This document shows, in pieces, positions 1 through 5,196 of a stretch of DNA of 14,490 nt (position 1 is the first letter of the stretch; the number at the start of each line of letters is the position of its first letter). The notes under the pieces were generated by a model. That model was not told the origin of the DNA. It ran no database searches and was given only the letters and a program-made list of their open reading frames with translations. Origin of the DNA: CAZZKF01 sp964654995 (GTDB taxonomy: Bacteria; Pseudomonadota; Alphaproteobacteria; CAZZKF01); assembly GCA_964654995.1 (NCBI GenBank), contig CAZZKF010000060.1, positions 1 through 14,490 on the forward strand. The letters are read 5' to 3'. The position numbers and the translations under genes were made by a program.

Positions 1-1
1 C

Positions 2-238
2 ATCGACGGCATCGAGGGCGAGGCCGAAGCCCATGAGCTCGGCCGCCCCAAGACCCTGGCCGAGGAAATCGCCGAGTTGGAGACCGAAGACAAAATCCAG
101 ACCGAGCTCGAAGAGCTGAAGCGCAAGGTGGTCAAGAAATCACCCGGCGCAGGTGGTGGCGGCAAAGACGGTTCGACGCCGGCGAAGAAGCCGGCTGGCT
201 CGGCCAAGGGCAAGTCCGGCACAAAGGCCAAAAAATAA
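2..238 (+). CDS. pspA: PspA (phage shock protein A), C-terminal part
   Basis: The last 78 codons of a gene that begins before the window. The stretch RIDGIEGEAEAHELG-type (seen here from IDGIEGEAEAHELG) followed by LAEEIAEL and a charged IQTELEELKRKV helix matches the conserved end of PspA/IM30, a coiled-coil protein that binds stressed inner membrane and, in enterics, restrains the activator PspF. The identification is reinforced by pspB and pspC directly downstream. After the usual family end there is an extra tail of about 35 residues rich in Lys, Gly, Ala and Ser (KKPAGSAKGKSGTKAKK), absent from E. coli PspA. The stop TAA is at 236-238, and the pspB start follows after about 87 bases. The promoter is outside the window. 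Confidence 0.88.
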   Translation: MDGIEGEAEAHELGRPKTLAEEIAELETEDKIQTELEELKRKVVKKSPGAGGGGKDGSTPAKKPAGSAKGKSGTKAKK

Positions 239-325
239 CCGTCCCCAAAGACCGCTCCGGCGCTAAAATGGCCGAGCGGAAGGATGACCGGGACGGCTCT
301 GGTCCCGATCGGGAGAGCAGTGGAC

Positions 326-589
326 ATGGACCCCGTAGCAATATCACTCGACGGTGGCAATATTGCCTTGGCCTTCATGGTGCCCCTGGTCGTGTTTCTG
401 GTGATTGTGGCGCCGATCTGGATCATTGCCCACTATGTCACCCGGCGCCGCGCCCTGAAAGGTTTGTCGGAGGAGGATCAGCAGGTGCTGGCCGAGCTTT
501 ACGGCATTGCCGACCGTCTGGAGAGCCGGATGCGGTCCATCGAACGCATCCTCGATGCCGAATCGCGGGATTGGAGGGCTGAGCAATGA
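326..589 (+). CDS. pspB: PspB, phage shock membrane protein
   Basis: An 87-residue inner-membrane protein. One membrane segment (about residues 13-36) ends in APIWIIAHY, followed by a basic stretch and a cytoplasmic coiled-coil helix (LSEEDQQVLAELYGIADRLE) ending in IERILDAESRDWR. Both motifs are hallmarks of PspB, which with PspC senses membrane stress and recruits PspA. I chose ATG 326 because a GGGAGAG at 311-317 lies about 8 bases upstream and it gives a length close to the usual ~75 residues. An in-frame ATG at 284 would add 14 unconserved residues, and GTG 320 is also possible. The end overlaps the pspC start by four bases (ATGA), indicating translational coupling. Confidence 0.9.
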   Translation: MDPVAISLDGGNIALAFMVPLVVFLVIVAPIWIIAHYVTRRRALKGLSEEDQQVLAELYGIADRLESRMRSIERILDAESRDWRAEQ

Positions 590-990
590 CCGAATCATCC
601 CGCTCAACCCGGGCCCGGCCTCCCAGCCACCTGCGGCTGTATCGCGACAGCGCCAACGGGCGGTTGATGGGGGTCTGCGCCGGCATTGCCGATCACTTCG
701 GCTTCTCGGTCAAGGGCGTGCGGATCGCCACGGTGATCTCCGGCATTCTGTTCACCGGGCCGACGGTGTTGGTCTATCTGGTGCTCGGCTTCGTGCTCAA
801 GGACAAACCCGCGGATTTCGACGAAAGCCCCGAGGAGCGGGCGTTCTGGCGCGATGTACGGGCCGACCCTCGAGGCAGCGTTCGCGACCTGCGCTACCGC
901 TTTCGCGATCTCGAGCGCCGATTGCGGGCAGCCGAGGCCCATGTGACCTCGAGCGAGTATCGGCTGCGCCGCGAAATCGACGAGCTGTAG
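586..990 (+). CDS. pspC: PspC, phage shock envelope stress sensor
   Basis: A 134-residue protein with a PspC domain at about residues 16-75: LYRDSANGRLMGVCAGIADHFG, then a hydrophobic segment (about 45-70) containing TGPTVLVYLVLGFVLK. The cytoplasmic/periplasmic tail (about 97-131) is a charged heptad-like helix ending in YRLRREIDEL, a usual PspC ending. PspC is an inner-membrane protein that partners PspB to relay envelope stress to PspA. The start codon overlaps the pspB stop (ATGA at 586-589). An inverted repeat lies about 45 bases after the stop, so pspC is probably the last gene of the operon. Domain order and length are normal and nothing suggests damage. Confidence 0.92.
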   Translation: MTESSRSTRARPPSHLRLYRDSANGRLMGVCAGIADHFGFSVKGVRIATVISGILFTGPTVLVYLVLGFVLKDKPADFDESPEERAFWRDVRADPRGSVRDLRYRFRDLERRLRAAEAHVTSSEYRLRREIDEL

Positions 991-1033
991 GTTCATTGCC
1001 GCGGTTCCAGCGGACGGTGCGTTACGCCCGTCG

Positions 1034-1055
1034 CCGGCGCCATTGCCGGCGCCGG
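1034..1055 (+). terminator. GC-rich hairpin after pspC
   Basis: A perfect 8-bp inverted repeat, CCGGCGCC (1034-1041) and GGCGCCGG (1048-1055) with a 6-base loop, lies 43 bases after the pspC stop. No T-run follows (GTTCCCTC), so it is not a classic intrinsic terminator. It may still help end the psp transcript or protect its 3' end. Confidence 0.35.
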
Positions 1056-1063
1056 GTTCCCTC

Positions 1064-1089
1064 ATTCCGGAAAATGCTCTAGATTCCGG
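1064..1089. promoter_or_regulatory. Repeated ATTCCGG upstream of the MarR gene
   Basis: ATTCCGG occurs twice (1064-1070 and 1083-1089), 19 bases apart. The first copy's CCGGAA (1067-1072) also forms an inverted repeat with TTCCGG (1084-1089). The pair ends about 38 bases before the start of the MarR-family gene, where an autoregulatory operator would be expected. This is positional inference only. Confidence 0.25.
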
Positions 1090-1127
1090 CTCTCCGATTG
1101 CCGCTGGGAAGAGGGGAGTGCGGCGTG

Positions 1128-1649
1128 ATGGACAAGTCGCCGGATCAGACCACCACAGGCCCGGCACCGGCGCGCCGACACCGGCCGCGGCCGGCTGCTC
1201 CGGGCAACGGGGAGGATCCGCCGATCGACAACATCCTCACCCTGATCCACATGATGTCCAACCGCACGGGCCGGGCGTTTTATGGCGAGATCGAGGCGCG
1301 CTTTGGCATCAGCCTGGCGGAATGGCGGGTGTTGCTGACGCTCGCCCAGGCGCCGCAGATGACCGCCAACCAGATCACCAACCGCTGGGCGATGGAGAAA
1401 ATGGCGGTGAGCCGCGCCATTCGCCGGCTCGAGGCCCGCGGCCACGTGCGCCGGGTGCGCAACCCCAGGGATCGGCGCAGCTACCTGCTGTCGCTGACGG
1501 CGCGCGGTCGCCGGCTGTTCGAGAAGATCATCCCGCGGGCCAATGCCCGCTATCACGACATCGTCTCCTGCCTCGACAAATCGGAGCTGGCGGCACTGCG
1601 CAAGGGCCTCCAGAAGCTCATCGACCGGGCCCGCGATCTATCGATATGA
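1128..1649 (+). CDS. MarR-family transcriptional regulator
   Basis: A 173-residue cytoplasmic DNA-binding protein. After a Pro/Arg-rich, probably disordered N-terminus (about 1-32) comes a MarR fold. A winged helix-turn-helix spans about residues 66-125, with LAEWRVLLTLAQAP, then MTANQITNRWAMEKMAVSRAIRRLEARG as recognition region, and the wing motif RNPRDRRSYLLSLTARGR, whose Asp/Arg pair is typical of the family. C-terminal helices would form the dimer interface. Start ATG 1128 follows GAGGGGAG (1111-1118) at good spacing; GTG 1125 is directly adjacent. The gene lies upstream of, and on the same strand as, a reductive dehalogenase-like gene, but with a 223-base gap holding its own promoter-like region, so control of that gene is plausible. 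The ligand cannot be told from sequence. Confidence 0.9.
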   Translation: MDKSPDQTTTGPAPARRHRPRPAAPGNGEDPPIDNILTLIHMMSNRTGRAFYGEIEARFGISLAEWRVLLTLAQAPQMTANQITNRWAMEKMAVSRAIRRLEARGHVRRVRNPRDRRSYLLSLTARGRRLFEKIIPRANARYHDIVSCLDKSELAALRKGLQKLIDRARDLSI

Positions 1650-1740
1650 CGACCGCCATATAACCGCCTTTGGGCCCCGGCGGCGAGGCAAGGGGCACCG
1701 CGGGGCCGTCACTCGCGAGTGCTCCGTCGCGGTGTTGGGC

Positions 1741-1771
1741 TTGACCTGACCGCCAAACCGGCAATTAATAT
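1741..1771 (+). promoter_or_regulatory. Candidate promoter of the dehalogenase-like gene
   Basis: TTGACC at 1741-1746 resembles a -35 box. AT-rich hexamers follow at workable spacing: TTAATA at 1765-1770 or TAATAT at 1766-1771; GATAAT at 1777-1782 is an alternative -10. The AT-rich block stands out against very GC-rich surroundings and lies about 100 bases before the start codon at 1873. It overlaps a palindrome, as expected for a repressible promoter. Confidence 0.4.
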
Positions 1772-1786
1772 CACATGATAATAGTT
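1763..1786. promoter_or_regulatory. AT-rich imperfect palindrome, candidate MarR operator
   Basis: The core is TATCA-CA-TGATA (1769-1780), with 5-bp half-sites around a 2-base centre. Extending outward to 1763 and 1786, 9 of 12 opposed base pairs are complementary. Size, symmetry and AT-richness fit MarR-family operators, and it overlaps the likely -10 region of the gene at 1873. That the upstream MarR protein binds here is inference. Confidence 0.4.
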
Positions 1787-1872
1787 ATCCTGTCGCGGCG
1801 CGGCGGCCGGGCGAACAGTTGGCCGTCCGCGCTGGCGTCGGGGCAGCCCCGAATGGCAAAGGGACCAGACGC

Positions 1873-3207
1873 ATGAGGCTTTTATCGGCAAAGAAGCGGC
1901 CGCTGCATCTCGGCAAATACCCGATGGAGAAGATCAAACGGGTGGATACGCCGACCACCCTGATCACCGATGAGGTGCGCCCGGTGCCCAAGCGCGCGGG
2001 CTTTTTCGTCCGCGCCTTTTACGGCGATCTCGGTCCCACAGCCGAGCGCGAGGTGCGCCGCTTCGTGGTCAAGCACCCGCTCAATGCGGCGATCGGGCGC
2101 CTGCATTGGAAGCAGGTGCCCCTGCACCGCGGCGAGGCGGCTCCGGAAAAAGCCCCGATCCCCAACGACCCGGAGGCGATGACCCGGCATATCAAGGCGC
2201 TCTGTCATTTCCTTGATGCCGACATGGTCGGGATATGCGAAATGCCGGACTGGGCGTGGTTTTCCCATGACCGCGACGGCACACCGATCACCACCCGGCA
2301 CAAATATGCCATCGTCGTGGTGATCGACCAGGACTGGGAGACCATGGAGGCCTCGTCCGGCGACGATTGGGTGAGCGCCACCCAGAGCTATCGTGCCTAT
2401 CTCAAGGGCTCGACGGTGACCACCATCGTCGCCGATTACATCCGCCGCCTTGGCTATCCGGCCCAGAGCCACTCCAACGCCGACGGCGACGTGCTGCAGG
2501 TACCATTGATGCTGCTCGCCGGCCTGGGCGAGATGAGCCGTATCGGCGAGGTCGTCATCAACCCGTTTCTGGGTCCGCGCCACAAGACCGCGGTGATCAC
2601 CACCGATCTGCCGCTCACTCCCGACAAGCCGATCGATTTCGGCCTTCAGGATTTTTGCTCGAAGTGCCGCAAATGCGCCCGCGAATGCCCGGCCCAGGCG
2701 ATCCCCTACGGCGACAAGGTATTGTACAACGGCTACGAGATCTGGAAGCCGGACGTCGAGAAATGCACCAAGTACCGGGTCACCAATCCCAAGGGCTCGG
2801 CCTGCGGGCGATGCATGAAGATGTGCCCGTTCAACAAGGAGGGGCTGCTCACCCACCGCCTCGCCCTGTGGCTGGCGATCAGATGGCCGGCAAGCCGCCG
2901 GCTGCTGATCTGGCTCGATGACCGGCTTGGCTATGGCCGGCGCAATCCGATCAAGAAGTGGTGGCTCGATCTCGAAACTGTCGCCGGCCGCATTGTCCGC
3001 CCGGCGCGATCGAGCGAGCGCGATCTGACACTCGATCGCACCACGCCCAAGGGCAATGAGAAAATTGCCATCTTCGAGGTCGATACCCAGCCGGCCGGTG
3101 ACTGCACGACACCGGAACCGGTGCGCCGCAAGGACGGGCTGGCCGCAACCGCCCGCGCCGAGGCGCGCCTGCAGGCCGTCAAGGGCGGGCGACCGGGCCG
3201 CACCTGA
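1873..3207 (+). CDS. Reductive dehalogenase-like corrinoid/Fe-S protein (soluble)
   Basis: A 444-residue protein of the RdhA family, corrinoid-dependent enzymes that remove halogens from organic compounds. The core VPLMLLAGLGEMSRIGE, the following NPFLGPRHKTAVITTDLPL and DKPIDFG are family hallmarks. Two [4Fe-4S] motifs follow: C262-x2-C265-x2-C268-x3-C272-P and C298-x12-C311-x2-C314-x3-C318-P. The 126 residues after the second motif contain LDDRLGYGRRNPIKKWW and then a low-complexity end. No twin-arginine signal or membrane segment is seen, and no rdhB anchor gene is adjacent, so a cytoplasmic, non-respiratory role is likely. Unlike the soluble NpRdhA type, it lacks a fused flavin/ferredoxin reductase domain and would need an external electron donor. 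Start ATG 1873 has AAAGGGA at 1858-1864. The related epoxyqueuosine reductase QueG is less likely because of the TDLPL/DKPIDFG pattern. Substrate unknown. Confidence 0.82.
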   Translation: MRLLSAKKRPLHLGKYPMEKIKRVDTPTTLITDEVRPVPKRAGFFVRAFYGDLGPTAEREVRRFVVKHPLNAAIGRLHWKQVPLHRGEAAPEKAPIPNDPEAMTRHIKALCHFLDADMVGICEMPDWAWFSHDRDGTPITTRHKYAIVVVIDQDWETMEASSGDDWVSATQSYRAYLKGSTVTTIVADYIRRLGYPAQSHSNADGDVLQVPLMLLAGLGEMSRIGEVVINPFLGPRHKTAVITTDLPLTPDKPIDFGLQDFCSKCRKCARECPAQAIPYGDKVLYNGYEIWKPDVEKCTKYRVTNPKGSACGRCMKMCPFNKEGLLTHRLALWLAIRWPASRRLLIWLDDRLGYGRRNPIKKWWLDLETVAGRIVRPARSSERDLTLDRTTPKGNEKIAIFEVDTQPAGDCTTPEPVRRKDGLAATARAEARLQAVKGGRPGRT

Positions 3208-3278
3208 TCGGCCCGATCCCGGCCGTTCGCGGGTCCGCTCCCGAGCCCGATCCGGCACCTGGGGGCGGCGCCGTCGCG

Positions 3279-3315
3279 GATCCTGCGCTGGCGCCGCGGA
3301 GCGGCGACCCGGATC
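3279..3315 (+). terminator. Hairpin downstream of the dehalogenase-like gene
   Basis: Inner stem CGCCGC (3292-3297) and GCGGCG (3301-3306) with a 3-base loop; an outer pairing GATCC (3279-3283) with GGATC (3311-3315) is possible. It lies 72 bases after the stop. No T-run is directly attached (a T6 appears only at 3344-3349), so termination by this structure is uncertain. Confidence 0.3.
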
Positions 3316-3357
3316 AGGGCGTCGTTACAGAAATTCCTGCGCATTTTTTCGTAATAT

Positions 3358-3385
3358 TTGTCATATCGCGGCCAAGTGGTATGGT
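3358..3385 (+). promoter_or_regulatory. Candidate promoter for the DUF2336 gene
   Basis: TTGTCA (3358-3363) and TATGGT (3380-3385) with a 16-base spacer match the vegetative promoter consensus at 5 and 4 of 6 positions. They sit at the start of the AT-rich upstream region. The long leader to the gene (over 170 bases) leaves room for other promoters. Confidence 0.25.
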
Positions 3386-3457
3386 TTTGCTGTATTTTTA
3401 CCATTCATGAATGCGTATTACATGAAATTGTAACATGAAATCACGTGCTTTTTGGCC

Positions 3458-3474
3458 TCCTTAAGATTTAAGGA
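3458..3474. promoter_or_regulatory. Inverted repeat TCCTTAA-GAT-TTAAGGA
   Basis: A perfect 7-bp inverted repeat with a 3-base centre: TCCTTAA (3458-3464) and TTAAGGA (3468-3474). It contains TTAA-N3-TTAA, as does a second site at 3495-3505. Its position upstream of the DUF2336 gene suggests an operator. Confidence 0.35.
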
Positions 3475-3496
3475 AAGTTTTATATTTATTTACCTT

Positions 3497-3522
3497 AATG
3501 GTTAACTTCCCGGCGAACCATT
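3497..3522. promoter_or_regulatory. Inverted repeat AATGGTT/AACCATT
   Basis: AATGGTT (3497-3503) and AACCATT (3516-3522) form a 7-bp inverted repeat with a 12-base gap. The bottom strand at 3498-3505 reads TTAACCAT, a half-site often seen for the alphaproteobacterial cell-cycle regulator CtrA. This is a hint only, since the full TTAA-N7-TTAA site is not present. Confidence 0.3.
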
Positions 3523-3617
3523 TGTTAAGGATTTGAAGCTACTGTCGAGGAGACGCATTGGAGCCGAAGGGCAACATCCGCGGCCGGCCGCATGCCGGCC
3601 GTCACAAAGGTTTGAGG

Positions 3618-4727
3618 ATGGGTAAAGAACTTACCGATGCCGATGTCGTCGAGCTGATGAACAACCCGGTGGCCGAGATCCGGGCCAAGCTGGCCGCCAA
3701 GGTCGCCCATCAGATCAGCGACCCGGTACTCAGCGAATCCGAGCGGGAGATCGCCAACGATATTTTGCGCAAGCTGTCGCTTGACGTGGCGCTGGTGGTC
3801 CGCGAAACGCTGGCCCAGCACGTGCGCCGGGCCAAGGAGCTGCCCAACGACGTGGCGATGACGCTGGCCCGCGATGTCGAATCGGTGGCGCTGCCGATAC
3901 TCGAATGCTCGCCGGTCTTCACCGACGCCGACCTGGTCGAACTGGTCCGCATCGGCAGCCCCGCCAAGCAGGTGGCGGTGGCGCGCCGCGAGACTGTCTC
4001 GGAAGTCGTCGCCTACGCCATCATCGAGCTGGAAAATGCCGATGCCGCCGTCGCCCTGGTCAAGAACGAGGGAGCGGCGCTGGACGAGCGCCTGCTCAGC
4101 AAGGTTCTCGATTTCTACGGCGATCACGACGACGTCAAGTCGGCGATGGTGCATCGCTCCGAGCTGCCCCTGGTGATCGCCGAGCAACTGGTGGCCATGG
4201 TCTCCGACCAGCTTCGCGAATATCTGGTCGTCCATCACGATCTGCCCGAGGAGCTGGCTACCGAGATCATTCTCGAGACGCGCGAAAGCGCGCTGATGAA
4301 GATGGTCGGCGACGACGCCTCGTGCGAAGAGACCGCGCGTCTCGTCTCCCGTCTTTACGGGCGCGGGCGCCTGACCCCATCCCTGGTGCTGCGTGCCCTG
4401 TGCCTCGGCGACATGGAATTCTGCGAGCAGGCGTTTTCGCATCTCGCCGCCGTGCCGGTGGACGACGCCCGCAAGCTGATCCACGACCCCGGGCCCTTGG
4501 GGCTGCAGGCGATCTATGAGCGCGCCGGGCTGCCCGAAGCCCTGTTCCCGATCTTCCGGCTGGCGGTCGACGTGTATAACGAAATCGCCCTCGATTTCGA
4601 TACCGCGACGCGCCAGCGGTTCTGCCAGTGCATGATCGAGCGTCTGCGCGACGAGGGCGCACCGTTCAGCCAGGCTGATCGCGACTATCTGATCTCGACC
4701 CTCTCGCGGCTCACCGACGCGGCCTGA
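3618..4727 (+). CDS. DUF2336 domain protein, unknown function
   Basis: A 369-residue, probably cytoplasmic, almost wholly helical protein with no signal peptide or membrane segment. It begins LTDADVVELMNNPVAEIRAKLAAKVA and repeats similar helix pairs (for example RETVSEVVAYAIIELENADAA and ESALMKMVGDDAS), giving a HEAT-like pattern. This is the DUF2336 family, found mainly in alphaproteobacteria and without an established role that I can name. I chose ATG 3618, with AAAGG (3606-3610) upstream and the conserved-looking LTDADVVELM directly after it. A TTG at 3558 with GAGGAGA (3547-3553) is a real alternative that would add 20 basic, low-complexity residues. It appears monocistronic, with a long AT-rich upstream region full of symmetric motifs, so specific regulation is likely. 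GC and codon use of the gene match its neighbours, in contrast to the AT-rich DNA before it. Confidence 0.8.
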   Translation: MGKELTDADVVELMNNPVAEIRAKLAAKVAHQISDPVLSESEREIANDILRKLSLDVALVVRETLAQHVRRAKELPNDVAMTLARDVESVALPILECSPVFTDADLVELVRIGSPAKQVAVARRETVSEVVAYAIIELENADAAVALVKNEGAALDERLLSKVLDFYGDHDDVKSAMVHRSELPLVIAEQLVAMVSDQLREYLVVHHDLPEELATEIILETRESALMKMVGDDASCEETARLVSRLYGRGRLTPSLVLRALCLGDMEFCEQAFSHLAAVPVDDARKLIHDPGPLGLQAIYERAGLPEALFPIFRLAVDVYNEIALDFDTATRQRFCQCMIERLRDEGAPFSQADRDYLISTLSRLTDAA

Positions 4728-4792
4728 CGCCGCGGTGCAAGAGTGCCTGGTCCGGCGGCGCATACCCGTTCTCCGATCGGCCCTGAACTGCC

Positions 4793-4812
4793 CCGAATCG
4801 GGACAGATTCGG
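4793..4812 (+). terminator. Inverted repeat after DUF2336 gene
   Basis: CCGAATC (4793-4799) and GATTCGG (4806-4812) pair perfectly over 7 bp with a 6-base loop, 65 bases after the stop. It is followed by TCTCAATG rather than a T-run, so the terminator role is tentative. Confidence 0.3.
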
Positions 4813-4912
4813 TCTCAATGTGTCGGAAAACCTTACATATCTTAGCATCGGGTTGAGGGGTGGCTGCGGGTAGATCCGCCAACTTATTGAAAAATCATGT
4901 TAAATAGGAACA

Positions 4913-4928
4913 TGGCACGCCTTTTGCT
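4913..4928 (+). promoter_or_regulatory. Sigma-54 (RpoN) promoter
   Basis: TGGCACG (4913-4919), four bases, then TTGCT (4924-4928) reproduce the -24/-12 consensus, with exactly ten bases between the GG (4914-4915) and GC (4926-4927). The expected start site is about 4939. Assuming equal base frequencies, the ten core positions would be met by chance about 0.03 times in both strands of this window. The flanking DNA is AT-rich (about 4880-4935), and CATGTT (4896-4901) with AACATG (4909-4914) forms an inverted repeat running into the -24 box. No + strand gene follows for more than 2.9 kb, so the target is unclear. Confidence 0.7.
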
Positions 4929-5114
4929 TTTTTCTTGACGACAAGTGAGTGCTTATGCCGGGATCAGCCCGGCGCGCGCGAACGACAAGATGCGGTGGCG
5001 GAGCCCGCTGGCACCCCGTGGCGCAGTCCGGAAAGCGGCGGTTGTCAGGCGTATCTGGCTTCAGTTTGACAGGGCTCGATGGCCCGCCGGCGTCGACATA
5101 ACAGCTATTTTCTG

Positions 5115-5141
5115 CCGATCCGACCAAACCCGCCGGATCGG
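5115..5141. terminator. Hairpin CCGATCCG/CGGATCGG
   Basis: A perfect 8-bp inverted repeat (5115-5122 with 5134-5141) around an 11-base loop. It is the second of two stacked hairpins beyond the gspD stop when read on the - strand and may add to termination or 3'-end stability. Confidence 0.35.
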
Positions 5142-5169
5142 GCGGCGGCCCCGGTTTCGGGGTCGCCGC
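5142..5169. terminator. Strong hairpin between convergent units (gspD terminator)
   Basis: A 12-bp stem (5142-5153 with 5158-5169) has one G-T pair and a 4-base loop. It lies 27 bases beyond the gspD stop. Read on the + strand it is followed by ACTTTATT, a weak U-rich tail. It could end transcription from both sides. Confidence 0.5.
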
Positions 5170-5196
5170 ACTTTATTCGGGACCGGCGAAGCGCAA

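Larger units (their letters stand above)
3208..3617. other. Gap between dehalogenase-like gene and DUF2336 gene
   Basis: No convincing gene is seen. The first 130 bases are GC-rich and contain a hairpin. From about 3330 to 3540 the sequence turns sharply AT-rich and holds a promoter-like pair, a 12-bp palindrome (3402-3413), a 9-bp direct repeat ACATGAAAT (3420-3428 and 3433-3441) and two inverted repeats. The last 60 bases, from TTG 3558, could alternatively be the start of the DUF2336 gene. Confidence 0.6.
4939..5178 (+). ncRNA. Possible small RNA from the sigma-54 promoter
   Basis: Inferred transcript from the predicted sigma-54 start (about 4939) to the hairpin and following ACTTTATT (5170-5177), about 240 bases. 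It carries a small 5' hairpin, GCCGGG-ATCAG-CCCGGC at about 4957-4973, and two 3' hairpins. No RNA family is recognised. The evidence is only the promoter, the lack of a following gene and the 3' structure. Confidence 0.25.
4728..5196. other. Gap between DUF2336 gene and gspD, with regulatory elements
   Basis: No gene could be supported here. It contains an inverted repeat after the DUF2336 gene, a strong sigma-54 promoter motif on the + strand, and two stacked hairpins near the end of the convergent gspD. Very short reading frames after the promoter, such as a 48-codon one at 4955-5101, lack a good ribosome binding site. Confidence 0.6.

Noticed and set aside
1882..3258. Long - strand open frame (458 codons) opposite the dehalogenase-like gene
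   Set aside because: It is antisense to a gene with clear family motifs; its Arg/Gly/Ala/His-rich product resembles no protein and arises from high GC.
3525..4763. Long - strand open frame (412 codons) opposite the DUF2336 gene
   Set aside because: The product is a low-complexity antisense of a recognised domain family, with no ribosome binding site.
4955..5101. 48-codon frame after the sigma-54 promoter
   Set aside because: Weak ribosome binding site, Arg/Gly-rich random-looking product and no recognisable family; kept only as part of the possible RNA.
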